Shown: piece by piece, positions 25,448 through 37,579 of the stretch
Numbering within the stretch: position 1 is the stretch's first letter
Layout of the letters: each line of letters begins with the position of its first letter
Source: Variovorax sp. RA8
GTDB lineage: Bacteria > Pseudomonadota > Gammaproteobacteria > Burkholderiales > Burkholderiaceae_C
Reading direction: 5' to 3'
Assembly: GCF_901827175.1 (NCBI RefSeq)
Contig: NZ_LR594662.1
Coordinates: 1,302,001-1,366,000, forward strand
DNA: 64,000 nt
Program-made: the position numbers and the translations under genes
Notes under the pieces: generated by a model
Database searches by the model: none
Seen by the model: the letters and a program-made list of their open reading frames with translations, nothing else
What the model was told of the DNA's origin: nothing

Positions 25448-26734
25448 TCAGCCGGCGTCGAGAAAGCGGTGCACGAAGGCCACGGCCATCGCCCCTTCGC
25501 CTACCGCCGATGCGCAGCGGCGCACCGCGTTGTGCCGGACGTCGCCGGCAGCGAACACGCCCGGGATGCTGGTCTCGAGGAAATACGGGTCGCGGTCCAG
25601 CGGCCACCGCGGCGGGTGCTGTCCGCGTCGCAGCAAATCGGGACCCGTGACGATATAGCCAGCCTCGTCGCGCACCATGCCGATCGATTCCGCCCAATGG
25701 GTCTGCGGCTCGCCGCCGATGCAAACGAAGAGCCATTGCGCTGGGACGCGACGTTCGGCGCCGGTGGCGAGGTCGCGCAGCGTGATCTCGCGCAGCCCGG
25801 TGTTGCCATGCAGCGCACTCACCTCCGTGCGCGCAAGGACCTCGATGTTGGGACTGGCTGTGATGCGGTCGATCAGGTAGCGCGACAGGGTGCCCTTCAG
25901 CGATGCGTCCCGGATCACCATACTGACGCGGCTCGCGTGCGGCGCGAAATGCATCGCTGCCTGGCCGGCCGAGTTGCCACCGCCGACGATGAACACGTGC
26001 TGCCCGCGCGCCAGCGGCGCCTCGCTGGCGCCAGCGCCGTAGTAGAGGCCCGAGCCCATCAGCTGCTTCTCGTTGGGCAGGCCGAGTCGCCGGTAGGCCA
26101 CGCCGGTGGCGCAGATCACGGCGCGCGCGACGATCCGAGTGCCATCCTCGAGCACGCCGACGCCGCGTCCGGGGCGCAGTTCGGCGTGCACGCCTTCGCG
26201 GGCGAGCAGGATCTCGACGCCGAACTTGCGGGCCTGCTCGCGGGCACGCTCCGCCAACTCCATGCCGCTGATGCCCTGCGGAAATCCCAGATAGTTCTCG
26301 ATCTTCGAACTGCTGCCGGCTTGGCCGCCGACTGCCAGGCGCTCGACCAGAACGGTCGACAGGCCATCGGCCCCGGCGTACACGGCAGCGCTCAGCCCGG
26401 CCGGCCCGGCGCCGTAGATGGCCAGGTCGTATTCGCCGCGCGACGGATTCCTGAACCAGCCGAGTTTCTCGGTGATCTGCCGAATCGTCGGGCATTCCAT
26501 GCGGGTGCCGTCGGGGAACAGGCAGATCGGCAGCCGCGCATCGTGCAGGTGGTCGACCTGCGCTTCACTGCGTGCGCTGTCGTCGCTCGGCAGCGGCACC
26601 CACTCGAAGGGCACGTCGCTGCGGTGCAGGAAGTCGCGTATCGCCCAGGCGGCGGCGTTGCCCAGTCGCCCATAGATCTTCACCAGCGCCGGCCCCGCTG
26701 GCGACGGTGGGTCTCTGGCATCGCTCATGGCCAT
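25448..26734 (-). CDS. Thioredoxin-reductase-like FAD/NAD(P) oxidoreductase with glutaredoxin-like N-terminus
   Basis: Protein of 428 aa. Residues about 16-95 look like a glutaredoxin fold without an active Cys pair (VKIYGRLGNAAAWAIRDFL). The rest is a two-dinucleotide flavoprotein: FAD motif IYGAGPAG (about 106-113), NAD(P)H motif FIVGGGNSAGQAA, and the second FAD motif GVFAAGDVRHNAVRR. The redox CxxC of true TrxR, normally next to the NADPH domain, is absent: SGLYYGAGASEA stands there. Electrons must therefore leave by another route, perhaps to a quinone or partner protein. It lies 10 bp after the HtpX gene on the same strand. Confidence 0.88.
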   Translation of the reverse strand: MAMSDARDPPSPAGPALVKIYGRLGNAAAWAIRDFLHRSDVPFEWVPLPSDDSARSEAQVDHLHDARLPICLFPDGTRMECPTIRQITEKLGWFRNPSRGEYDLAIYGAGPAGLSAAVYAGADGLSTVLVERLAVGGQAGSSSKIENYLGFPQGISGMELAERAREQARKFGVEILLAREGVHAELRPGRGVGVLEDGTRIVARAVICATGVAYRRLGLPNEKQLMGSGLYYGAGASEAPLARGQHVFIVGGGNSAGQAAMHFAPHASRVSMVIRDASLKGTLSRYLIDRITASPNIEVLARTEVSALHGNTGLREITLRDLATGAERRVPAQWLFVCIGGEPQTHWAESIGMVRDEAGYIVTGPDLLRRGQHPPRWPLDRDPYFLETSIPGVFAAGDVRHNAVRRCASAVGEGAMAVAFVHRFLDAG

Positions 26735-26744
26735 GGTCGAAGCC

Positions 26745-27653
26745 TCAGCGCGCCCATGGGATGGAACTCATGTGCCGACCTGTCTGCAGCGCTGCGATGC
26801 GCTCCTCCAGCGGCGGATGGCTCGCGAACAGGCGCGTCCACGACGATGGACTGTTGATGCCCAGGGTCCGCAGCGACTGCGGCAGCCCACCGGACTCGAT
26901 GCCGCCCAGGCGGCCCAGCGCACGGATCATCGGTTCCGGCGATTTCAACAGGCTTGCCGACCCTGCGTCGGCGCGGAACTCGCGCCAGCGCGAGAACCAC
27001 GCCACGATCAGCGAAGCGGCGATGCCGAACACGATCTCGCAGAGGAATACCGTCGCGTAGTAGCCGATTCCGCCGCCGGCGTGTTGGTCGTCCTCGCGTC
27101 GCGACACCAGGCTGTCCACGAGGTAGCCGACGATGCGCGCGAAGAACACCACGAAGGTGTTGACCACGCCTTGGATCAGGGTCATGGTCACCATGTCACC
27201 GTTGGCCACATGGGACACTTCATGGGCGAGCACCGCTTCCATCTCCGCGCGGTTCATGGTTTGCATCAGGCCGGTCGACACGGCCACGAGTGATGCGTCG
27301 CGAAAGGCGCCGGTCGCGAAGGCGTTCGGCGCGCCCTCATAGATCGCGACCTCCGGCTCGCCGATGCCCGCGCGTCGCGCCAGCGCGCGCACGGTCTCGA
27401 GCAGCCAGGCCTCTTCAGCGCTCTGCGGCTGCTCGATGACCCGCGCGCCGGTGGACCATTTCGCAAGCGGCTTGGACATCAGCAGCGAGATGAACGAACC
27501 GCCGAAGCCGACCACCAGCGAGAAGATCATCAGCGCGCCGATGTCCAGCCCGTTGGCGCTAAGGAAGCGGTCCACGCCCAGCAACCGCAGCGTGACCGAC
27601 AGCACTAGCACCACGGCGAGGTTGGTGGCGAGGAAGAGGAACAGGCGCTTCAT
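26745..27653 (-). CDS. htpX: HtpX-type membrane zinc metalloprotease (M48B)
   Basis: Inner-membrane protease of 302 aa involved in quality control of membrane proteins. It has two N-terminal transmembrane segments ([19 protein letters not shown] and [19 protein letters not shown]), the zinc-binding HEVSH (residues 144-148), two further hydrophobic segments ([36 protein letters not shown]) and the third ligand Glu in [11 protein letters not shown]. The ATG at 27653 with GGAGAAA upstream is preferred to an upstream in-frame start. The gene is followed after 10 bp by the flavoprotein. HtpX homologues are also found in heat-resistance islands. Confidence 0.94.
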   Translation of the reverse strand: MKRLFLFLATNLAVVLVLSVTLRLLGVDRFLSANGLDIGALMIFSLVVGFGGSFISLLMSKPLAKWSTGARVIEQPQSAEEAWLLETVRALARRAGIGEPEVAIYEGAPNAFATGAFRDASLVAVSTGLMQTMNRAEMEAVLAHEVSHVANGDMVTMTLIQGVVNTFVVFFARIVGYLVDSLVSRREDDQHAGGGIGYYATVFLCEIVFGIAASLIVAWFSRWREFRADAGSASLLKSPEPMIRALGRLGGIESGGLPQSLRTLGINSPSSWTRLFASHPPLEERIAALQTGRHMSSIPWAR

Positions 27654-27789
27654 CGGGTTTCTCCGTCGCCAGCAGCGTAGGCGCGGCGGAAGCGGCCGTC
27701 TTCCAGATTGCTGCGCAAAACTGACCAGGTCCGGCGGCGCTGGACAGAACTTCACGCGGGGCACACACTTGCGCGCCCTCGGAGGTGCC

Positions 27790-28413
27790 ATGCCATTCGC
27801 CAGCGACCGCGAACGCCGGAAGTCGATCGTGTTCATCGTCGACGACGACGCGTCCGTGCGCGAAGCGCTCAGCAGCCTGATGCGCGCGATCGGATGGCAG
27901 GTTCAGACCTTCTCAACCGCGGCAGAGTTTCTAGCCCATACGCGCCCAAATGTGCCGGCTTGCCTCGTGCTCGATGTGCGGCTCCCGGTCACCAGCGGAC
28001 TGGAGCTGCAGCGCATACTGGCCGAACGCAGCGACGCACTGCCAATCGTCTTCATGACCGGCCACGGCGAGGTCCCGGTCAGCGTGAAGGCGATGAAGGC
28101 GGGGGCGGTCGAGTTCCTTCTCAAGCCCTTCAGCGATGCCGAGTTGCTGAATGCGATCGAGCTGGCCCTCGAACGCGATGCTGCCGGCATTCGCGAGCGC
28201 ACCGAACTTGCCGACATCCGCGAGCGGATGGCGTCTTTGTCGGCACGTGAGCACGAGGTGATGATGCTGGTCTTGAAGGGCCTGCTCAACAAGCAGGCCG
28301 CGGCCGAGCTCGGCATCGCGGAGGACACCGTCAAGGTGCACCGGCACAACCTGATGAAGAAGATGGGGGTGCGTTCGCTGCCCGAGCTGGTCAGGATGGT
28401 GGAGCGGGCGTAG
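27790..28413 (+). CDS. FixJ/NarL-type response regulator
   Basis: Response regulator of 207 aa. The receiver domain (residues about 12-125) is canonical: VDDD near residue 18, phospho-acceptor Asp62 in CLVLDVRLP, Thr in VFMTGHG and Lys in FLLKPFSD. The C-terminal LuxR-type helix-turn-helix reads [20 protein letters not shown] followed by [21 protein letters not shown] precedes the ATG. The PAS/GAF histidine kinase at 34942-36633 is the only kinase in the island and is its likely partner, though 6.5 kb away. The stress genes between them are plausible targets, an inference from position. Confidence 0.93.
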   Translation: MPFASDRERRKSIVFIVDDDASVREALSSLMRAIGWQVQTFSTAAEFLAHTRPNVPACLVLDVRLPVTSGLELQRILAERSDALPIVFMTGHGEVPVSVKAMKAGAVEFLLKPFSDAELLNAIELALERDAAGIRERTELADIRERMASLSAREHEVMMLVLKGLLNKQAAAELGIAEDTVKVHRHNLMKKMGVRSLPELVRMVERA

Positions 28414-28527
28414 TCCGATACGCCGTGGTTGTGCGCGAGCAGCGCTTCTTTGGCTTAAACCAAAGGGGCATGGTATGGCGAGCCGGCAGCGCCTATGGTT
28501 GCCTTCATCCGGAACATTTGCGAGGTG

Positions 28528-29401
28528 ATGACCATGGTCCCTGCACTGCTTGAGGCGGTCGGCGCGCCAATGCGCGTCGGTTGGCTCCTGTCGTTCGCGA
28601 GCGATGAGACCGAGCGCCGGCGGGATGCGATCGAGATCCTGATTCCCACCGAAGACGCGGCGGTCCGCATCGTCTACCGCGCCGACGACGGCGAGGAGCG
28701 CGCGACATTTCTGAGGGCACCCCTTGGCCCTGATTTCGGAAGGCCAGGTTTGCTGTGTGCAGTGCCGGCGGCCTGCCGACATCTTGCTGTTGCGGATTGC
28801 GCCGGACTTCTTTGCGTGTCAGGCCCGCGCCGCGCTCGGAAATGCGGTGCCGCGTCTGGTGGCCCGCTATGCGGCCCTCGATCCGTTCATCCGCGAGGTC
28901 GGCAACGCGTTGGAGGCTGAGCTCCGGAGCGACCGGCCGCCGAACGCAGCCTACCTGGAGCCGCTGGCCCGCGTGCTGGCCGTGCACCTGGCGCGCCATT
29001 TTGGCGCAGCGGCTTCGACTGCGGCGTTGCGCACCGGTCTGCTGCAGCACAAGCTGCGGCGGGTCGAGGCCTTCATCGACAAGTACATCACCGAACCCAT
29101 CCACGTCGAGCAGCTCGCGGCCGAGGTGCACATGAGCCCTTTCCACTTTGCCCGCATGTTCAAGCAGGCAACCGGCCAGCCGCCGCATCTCTACGTGGTG
29201 ATGCAGCGCGTGGAGCGTGCGAAGACGCTGCTGCGCGACAGCGAGCTGGCGCTCATCGAGGTCGCGGCGCAGGCGGGCTTCGGAACACAGGGCCATTTCT
29301 GCGGCGTGTTCCGCCGCTACACCGGCTTCACGCCGCGCACCTTCCGGCTGGACTCCCGCGCGGCACTGGCTTCCTGCGTTGCGCGCAATCCTGCGATATA
29401 G
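28528..29401 (+). pseudogene. AraC family regulator with a +1 frameshift in a C-run
   Basis: Translation from ATG 28528 (GAGGTG upstream) gives the N-terminal effector domain (MTMVPALLEAVGAPMRVGWL ... RIVYRADDGEERATFLRAP). At the run CCCC (28720-28723) the frame must shift by one base to continue as LALISEGQ ... RRPADILLLRIAPDFFACQA and then the full AraC helix-turn-helix pair (IHVEQLAAEVHMSPFHFARM; GFGTQGHFCGVFRRYTGFTP). The downstream frame alone (225 codons from TTG 28724) still holds the whole DNA-binding domain. It may be a true lesion, a slippery site or a base-call error. A paralogous fragment lies at 21951-22478. Confidence 0.75.
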
Positions 29402-29545
29402 CTGCGCAGCTCTGTGAAAGACGGCAGCGGTCGGCAAGCCTACTGTCGATGCGACCGACCGCCGCGCCGCCGCGCCCCGCGCGCTGATGTCGGAGGCGAC
29501 TTCATTTTCCGCAAGCGGGCGCCGGATGAAAGACAAGGAAACATC

Positions 29546-30217
29546 ATGACCATCGCTACCGCTGCCCGTACCGACGTCGAGATCCAGAACGAGGTGCTGG
29601 CCGAACTGAAATGGGAACCACGCGTGCAATCCAACGAGATCGGCGTTGCCGTGAAGGAAGGCGTCGTCACGCTGACCGGCTATGTCGATTCCTACACCAA
29701 GCGCTGGGCTGCGGAAGAGGCTACGCATCGCGTGCGCGGCGTGAAAGCCGTGGCCAATGACATCGAGGTCCGGCTAGGCACCAGCTACGAGCGCACCGAC
29801 CCCGATATCGCCGCATCCGCAGCGCGCGCCCTGCAATGGGACATTCTGCTGGAGCGGGAAAAGATCGATGTCACCGTTTCCAAGGGCTGGGTCACCCTGA
29901 AGGGCACGGTCGCCTGGCAATACAAGAAGCAACAGGCCGAGCGCGTCGTGCGCAATCTCGCCGGCGTGAAGGGCGTCAGCAACCTGATCGAGGTGAAGCC
30001 CGATGTGCAACCTTCGGACATCAAGAAGAAGGTCGAGGAGGCGCTGGTACGCAGCGCGCAGACCGACGCCGAGCGGATCACGGTCGAGGTGGAAGGCGGC
30101 AAGGTCACCCTCAAGGGCAAGGTGCGCGCGTGGGCCGAGCGCCAGGAAGCGGAGCGCGCGGCCTGGAAGGCGCCCGGCGTCAGCGCGGTCGAGAACCGCA
30201 TCACGATCGGCCTCTGA
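29546..30217 (+). CDS. Triple BON-domain protein
   Basis: Protein of 223 aa made of three BON domains at about residues 8-75, 80-150 and 153-223, each with the core pattern V..G.VTL.G.V ([30 protein letters not shown]) and a following helix plus V..V.N.I. No signal peptide is seen, unlike OsmY, so it is probably cytoplasmic. BON proteins bind phospholipid or peptidoglycan-linked partners and are osmotic/stress induced. AAGGAAA precedes the ATG. It begins a plus-strand run of stress genes reaching to the ClpG-like gene. Confidence 0.92.
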   Translation: MTIATAARTDVEIQNEVLAELKWEPRVQSNEIGVAVKEGVVTLTGYVDSYTKRWAAEEATHRVRGVKAVANDIEVRLGTSYERTDPDIAASAARALQWDILLEREKIDVTVSKGWVTLKGTVAWQYKKQQAERVVRNLAGVKGVSNLIEVKPDVQPSDIKKKVEEALVRSAQTDAERITVEVEGGKVTLKGKVRAWAERQEAERAAWKAPGVSAVENRITIGL

Positions 30218-30322
30218 GGCTGGCTCGCAGCTTTGCGACACGAACGGCAGGATCGGGCAAGACAGACCGTCGCCGGCGGCCTAGCCTCGATCCTCCACCG
30301 GCTTTTACGCAGGAGCATTGCA

Positions 30323-30940
30323 ATGAGGACCAAGGAAGATCCTGGGGCGAATGACAAGTCGTCGAATGCGCAGGCTGACGGCGCGGCGTCCTGGATGCTG
30401 ATATTGCGCGGCGCCGCCGCGATCCTGTTCGGCGTGCTCGCGGTCGCGTGGCCAGGCCTGACGCTGATCCTGTTCGTGGCGATGTTCGCGGCGTATGCGC
30501 TGGTGGGCGGCTTCGCCTCGGTGGTGGCCGCCTTCGCGAGGAGGCGCAGCGATCGGCAGTGGTGGCTGCCTCTGATGCTGGGCATCGTGAGCGTCGCGGC
30601 CGGCGTCTATGCGTTGGTCTATCCCGCGCTGAGCGCCCTCGTGCTCGTGCTGGTGATGGGCTTCAACGCCGTGTTGACCGGTGCGCTCGACATCGCACTC
30701 GCGATCCGCCTGCGCCGCGTGCTGCGCGGCAGGTGGCCACTGGTGTTGAGCGGCATCGTCTCACTGCTATTCGGCGCCCTGGTGCTCGCCGCGCCCGGGC
30801 CGGGCGCGCTGGCCATGGTCTGGCTGATCAGCCTGCACGCCGTGGTCACGGGTGTGCTTCTGCTGAGCCTGGGTCTGCGTATCCGGCGCGCAGCGCATGA
30901 CCATGCGCCGCAACAGCCGCTGGCTGCCGGCGGGCACTGA
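30323..30940 (+). CDS. HdeD-like (DUF308) membrane protein
   Basis: Inner-membrane protein of 205 aa with six predicted hydrophobic helices, arranged as repeated two-helix units (for example WMLILRGAAAILFGVLAVAW, LILFVAMFAAYALVGGFASV, LPLMLGIVSVAAGVYALVYP). HdeD of E. coli supports acid resistance; hdeD is also a gene of the LHR/tLST island. CAGGAG lies 8-9 bases before the ATG. Between a BON gene (105 bp upstream) and Hsp20 (29 bp downstream), the same direction. Confidence 0.9.
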   Translation: MRTKEDPGANDKSSNAQADGAASWMLILRGAAAILFGVLAVAWPGLTLILFVAMFAAYALVGGFASVVAAFARRRSDRQWWLPLMLGIVSVAAGVYALVYPALSALVLVLVMGFNAVLTGALDIALAIRLRRVLRGRWPLVLSGIVSLLFGALVLAAPGPGALAMVWLISLHAVVTGVLLLSLGLRIRRAAHDHAPQQPLAAGGH

Positions 30941-30969
30941 ATATCTTCATATCCGACAAGGAGCATGAC

Positions 30970-31533
30970 ATGGCAATCGATCTGCAGAAATGGAATCCGT
31001 TCAAGTTCTCACGGGGCAGCGCAGAGGCGCGGCCGGCATCGAGCGGCTCGGCCGCCGAGGCCTCGCCGCAGCCTCGCCCTCGCGCCGGGGGGGTCGAGTC
31101 GGGGCAACTGCTCCAGGCCCTGGATCCCTTCAACATGCTGCCCGGCCTCTTGCGCGGCCCCTTCGGCGGCGCGGGACGCTGGTTCGGCGACTTCAGTCCG
31201 GGCATGTTCGAGCCGAAGGTCGATGTCGTCGACGACGGCAACGCCTTGCGCCTCACTGCGGAGTTGCCGGGCATGGAGAAGAAGGACCTGGAGATCGTCG
31301 TCGAAGACGGCTTCCTGATCTTGAGCGGCGAGAAGCGCGTGGACGCCAAGCAGGAAGAAAAGGGCTGCTATAGGCTGGAGCGGGCCTTCGGCAGTTTCCA
31401 GCGCGTGCTGCCGCTGCCGGACGGCGTCGACCTCGAGCATGCCGAGGCGCGCTTCGACCAGGGCGTGCTGACGCTGCGGCTGCCGAAGAAGGCCGGCGAC
31501 ACCAAGGCCTCGCACAAGCTCGCGATCCAGTGA
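30970..31533 (+). CDS. Small heat shock protein (Hsp20/alpha-crystallin)
   Basis: Chaperone of 187 aa. After a variable, proline/serine-rich N-terminus (about 75 residues, with FNMLPGLLRGPFGG), the alpha-crystallin domain starts at PKVDVVDDGNALRLTAELPG and ends with the signature GVLTLRLPKK; a short tail follows. The C-terminal I-x-I/V motif is weak (KLAIQ). It holds unfolding proteins for refolding by disaggregases such as the ClpG-like protein encoded 0.5 kb downstream. AAGGAG lies 8 bases before the ATG. Confidence 0.95.
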   Translation: MAIDLQKWNPFKFSRGSAEARPASSGSAAEASPQPRPRAGGVESGQLLQALDPFNMLPGLLRGPFGGAGRWFGDFSPGMFEPKVDVVDDGNALRLTAELPGMEKKDLEIVVEDGFLILSGEKRVDAKQEEKGCYRLERAFGSFQRVLPLPDGVDLEHAEARFDQGVLTLRLPKKAGDTKASHKLAIQ

Positions 31534-31564
31534 TTTCCTCAATTTTCAACGGAGCGGCATCATC

Positions 31565-32026
31565 ATGAACTCGAACCTTCTTCGCACCGGCATCGCCTGC
31601 GCGCTGCTGGGCCTCGCCCAGATTGCCGGTGGTCAGGCAACACAGTCGAATCCGCAGTCGTCCGGGACGCCCAAACCGTCGGAGGCCGCCAAGGCAACTG
31701 AGGTACCGGTGGCTGCCCGGGCCGTGCTCGGCGTGACCATCGCCGAAACGCAGCTGGTCGCCAAGGGCTACCGTGCCTCGAAGCTGCTGAACAAGGATGT
31801 CTACAACGACATGGGCGACAAGATCGGCAAGGTGGACGACCTCGTGCTTTCGCCCGACGGGACGCTCTCCACCGCCGTGGTGAACGTCGGCGGCTTCCTC
31901 GGGATGGGCAAGCACTTGGTCGCGATTCCTGTGCGCCAGTTCGCGCACATCGCGCCGAAGGCCGTGCTGCCCAAGGCCAGCAAGGAAGAACTGAAGGCGT
32001 TGCCGAAGTTTGAATACGCGGTCTGA
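31565..32026 (+). CDS. Exported PRC-barrel domain protein
   Basis: Protein of 153 aa with a signal peptide (MNSNLLRTGIACALLGLAQI, cleavage near GGQA), a Ser/Pro-rich linker and a PRC-barrel at about residues 65-140 (ASKLLNKDVYNDMGDKIGKV, DDLVLSPDGTLSTAVV, HLVAIPVRQF). Exported PRC proteins are envelope-associated and common next to stress genes in Burkholderiales and Rhizobiales; their biochemistry is unclear. GGAGCGG lies before the ATG. It is between Hsp20 and the ClpG-like gene, 17 bp from the latter. Confidence 0.9.
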   Translation: MNSNLLRTGIACALLGLAQIAGGQATQSNPQSSGTPKPSEAAKATEVPVAARAVLGVTIAETQLVAKGYRASKLLNKDVYNDMGDKIGKVDDLVLSPDGTLSTAVVNVGGFLGMGKHLVAIPVRQFAHIAPKAVLPKASKEELKALPKFEYAV

Positions 32027-32043
32027 CCGCAAAAGGAGCGGAC

Positions 32044-34875
<2,832 letters not shown>

Positions 34876-34941
34876 ACGCCGCGCGACGGCGGCCATTCGA
34901 ACGCGTGTTCCAGCGCATGCTGCTCAGGACTATGCTCCAGC

Positions 34942-36633
34942 ATGAACAGGCTGTTCCGAATGCTGAGGCCCCGCCTGGCGGCACGCCTGGACCGCGAGGC
35001 GACGGAGCGCGAGCAGGCGCTGCGGGACTCCACCAACGAGGCCGCGGGCTTGCGGCGCCTGCACGAGTTCTCGACACGGCTGCTCACCCTCAGGGGCTTG
35101 CAGCCGCTGCTCGAGGATGTGCTCGAAGCGATGATCGGGCTGCACGGGGCCGACTTCGGCCTCGTGCATCTGGTCGAACGCGAGAGAGGCGACCTGGTGG
35201 CGCAGCGCGGGCTGTCCGAGGAGTTTGTCGCCTATTTTGCCCGGACCCACGACGACGGCATGGCCTGCAGCCGGGCGTTGCACAGTGGTAAGCGGGCCGT
35301 CATCGAGGACGTGATGACCGATCCGGGCTACGCGCCGCACCGCGCGATCGTCGCGGCCAGCGGCTTTCGGGCAGTGCAGTCCACTCCGCTCATCAGCCAC
35401 ACGGGCGAGCTGCTCGGGATCATCTCCACGTACTTCCGAAAGCCCCACACGTTCTCGCAAGGCGTGCTGCGATTCACCGACCTGTACGCGCGCTATGCGG
35501 CCGACGTCATCGAGCGCACCCGGGCCGAGGAGGCGCTGCGCGCCAGCGAAGAGCGCTTTCGCCGCTATTTCGACCTGGGCCTGATCGGCATGGCGCTCAC
35601 CGCGCCGGATGCGGGCTGTATCGAAGTCAACGACGAGCTGTGCCGCATCGTCGGCTATTCGCGCGACGAACTCATGCGCATCCGCTGGCCCGACATCACG
35701 CATCCAGACGACCTGACCGCCGACCAGGTGCAGTTCGAGCAGGTGGTGGCCGGCGAGCAGGACGGCTATGTGCTCGACAAGCGCTTCATCCACAAGGACG
35801 GTCGCGCGATCTACTGCACGATGGCCGTCAAATGCCTGCGCGCGAGCGACGGCTCGGTGGATTGCTTCGTCGCGCTGGTGCAGGACATCAGCGAGCGCCA
35901 CGAGGCGGGCGACGCGCTGCGGCGTACCCGCGACGAGCTCGCGCATGTGGCGCGCGTGGTGGGCATGGGCGAATTGGCGGCATCGATCGCGCACGCAATG
36001 AACCAGCCGCTGGCGGCGATGGCGACCAACGGCCATGCCGCCGTCCGCTGGCTGGCAATGCGACCGCCGAACCTCGAGGAGGCGGTTGCCGCCATCGAAC
36101 GCATCGTCGCCGAGGCGCGCCGCGCCGGCCAGGCCATCGCCAGCATCCGCGACTTCGTGCGGCGAGGCGAGACCCAGCGCTCGCTGGTCGATCTCCACGG
36201 GTTACTGCGCGAGGTGGCTGACATGGTGGAGAGCGAAGCGCGCGCGCGCGGCGTCAAGCTGGACCTCGAGCCCCAGGAGCGGGTGCTGGGGCCGGTGATC
36301 GGCGACCGGGTTCAGCTGCAGCAGGTGATGCTCAACCTGGTGATGAACGGCATCGAGGCAATGGCGACGACCCCCGCGTCGCTGCGCTGCCTGAGCATGC
36401 AGGTCAGCCAGGACGGGCCCCAGATGCAGCGCGTGCGCGTGCGGGATGCAGGCGTCGGGCTGAACCCGCAGGAGCGCGATCGCATCTTCGACGCCTTCTA
36501 CAGCAGCAAACCGACCGGGATGGGCATGGGGCTTGCCATCAGCCGCTCGATCGTCGAGGCCCATGAAGGCCGGCTATGGTGCTCGCCCAACGAAGAGGGC
36601 GGCGAGACCTTCAGTTTCACGCTGCCCGTCTGA
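34942..36633 (+). CDS. GAF-PAS sensor histidine kinase
   Basis: Kinase of 563 aa without transmembrane segments. Domains: N-terminal coiled region (1-35), GAF (about 40-190), PAS with PAC (about 200-322), HisKA (about 331-400) and HATPase (about 430-560). The H-box reads IAHAMNQPLAAM with His351 followed by Ala352; the family normally has Glu there (HEINQPLAA). N-box NLVMNGIEAM, G1 DAGVGL and G2 GMGMGLAIS are present, so ATP binding is expected. Its likely partner is the FixJ-type regulator at 27790-28413. It starts 66 bp after the disaggregase gene. Confidence 0.92.
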   Translation: MNRLFRMLRPRLAARLDREATEREQALRDSTNEAAGLRRLHEFSTRLLTLRGLQPLLEDVLEAMIGLHGADFGLVHLVERERGDLVAQRGLSEEFVAYFARTHDDGMACSRALHSGKRAVIEDVMTDPGYAPHRAIVAASGFRAVQSTPLISHTGELLGIISTYFRKPHTFSQGVLRFTDLYARYAADVIERTRAEEALRASEERFRRYFDLGLIGMALTAPDAGCIEVNDELCRIVGYSRDELMRIRWPDITHPDDLTADQVQFEQVVAGEQDGYVLDKRFIHKDGRAIYCTMAVKCLRASDGSVDCFVALVQDISERHEAGDALRRTRDELAHVARVVGMGELAASIAHAMNQPLAAMATNGHAAVRWLAMRPPNLEEAVAAIERIVAEARRAGQAIASIRDFVRRGETQRSLVDLHGLLREVADMVESEARARGVKLDLEPQERVLGPVIGDRVQLQQVMLNLVMNGIEAMATTPASLRCLSMQVSQDGPQMQRVRVRDAGVGLNPQERDRIFDAFYSSKPTGMGMGLAISRSIVEAHEGRLWCSPNEEGGETFSFTLPV

Positions 36634-36851
36634 CCGGCCTGCACTGTTGGCTGCTCGGGTCCGGTGCAATCCCGGCCCGTGATCAGCTGCAAAGGGACGC
36701 GTCAGCTGCAATCCGGGCCCATACAACGCGTGCCGCGCGCGTGCCGCCCGCCTGCCTGGGGGCGTCGACCGGTCTCATGCGCCACCAGGGGTATTTACCT
36801 AGTTGAAAGCACTGGCGCGCTGCCGCGTGCAGCCTCTATGATGCGTACACC

Positions 36852-36861
36852 GTGTATACAC
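36852..36861. promoter_or_regulatory. Palindrome GTGTATACAC, candidate GntR operator
   Basis: A perfect 10-bp palindrome stands 22 bp before the start codon of the GntR/FCD gene. FCD regulators typically bind short palindromes (TNGTNNNACNA-like or TGTATACA-like) at their own promoters, so autoregulation here is plausible. Just upstream, TCAGCTGCAA occurs twice (36683-36692, 36702-36711) with 9 bp between the copies. Confidence 0.45.
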
Positions 36862-36883
36862 AGAGTCCACACCGAGTCGACAC

Positions 36884-37546
36884 ATGCTGAATCTCAAGAA
36901 CGAAGACTTAGCGACCCATGCCTACCAAAAGGTGCGCGAGGCGATCCTCCAAGGAGAGTTCGCACCGGGGGCCCCTCTGTTCGAGGTGCATCTGGCATCC
37001 CGGATGGGCATGAGCCGCACACCGGTGCGCGAGGCGCTGAAAGTGCTGGCGCGGGATGGCTTCGTGCAGCCAGTGCCTGCGCGCGGTTACATCGTTCCCC
37101 ACCGCTCGATGGATGATCTTCGCGACCTGTTCGATCTGCGCGAGTCCCTGGAAGGCACTGCGGCGCGCTGCGCTGCGCAGCGCGCAACCGAGGCGGAGCT
37201 CGCCGAACTCGAGTCCTTGTGCGTGCGCTATGAAAACGAGCAGGACTGGCATCGTTGGGTGCAGATCGGAACGGACTTTCACAATCTCCTGGTTGCCGCC
37301 GCCCGCAACCAGCGCCTGGCCAACATCCTCGATTCGCTCAACGGGCAAATCGTCCACTCCCGCCGCTCGGTCCTGCGCGCCGACGCGCAACGGCGCGACG
37401 CCGCGATTCGGGAACACCGCGCCATCCTCGACGCCGTGAAGGCGCGCAACGCCGCTGACGCCGAAGCGCGCGCTCGCGAACACGTGCGGCTTTCTTACGA
37501 GGCCACCCTTTTTTCATACCAGAGCCGAACTGCAGCCATCGGCTGA
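36884..37546 (+). CDS. GntR family regulator, FCD subfamily
   Basis: Regulator of 220 aa. The winged helix (residues about 8-75) reads AYQKVREAILQGEFAPGAPL, MGMSRTPVREALKVLARDGF and PARGYIV. The C-terminal FCD helical domain has the metal/ligand pattern DLFDLRESLEG, the D..FH motif in GTDFHNLLVAAA and the His-containing REHRAILDAV. FCD proteins sense sugar acids or carboxylates. It begins the run of FAD oxidoreductase, Bug protein and UxaA-type dehydratase, which it probably controls; an operator-like palindrome lies in front of it. Confidence 0.93.
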   Translation: MLNLKNEDLATHAYQKVREAILQGEFAPGAPLFEVHLASRMGMSRTPVREALKVLARDGFVQPVPARGYIVPHRSMDDLRDLFDLRESLEGTAARCAAQRATEAELAELESLCVRYENEQDWHRWVQIGTDFHNLLVAAARNQRLANILDSLNGQIVHSRRSVLRADAQRRDAAIREHRAILDAVKARNAADAEARAREHVRLSYEATLFSYQSRTAAIG

Positions 37547-37579
37547 GCGAGTCCGGACCAACCCAGGAGCAAACTACCC

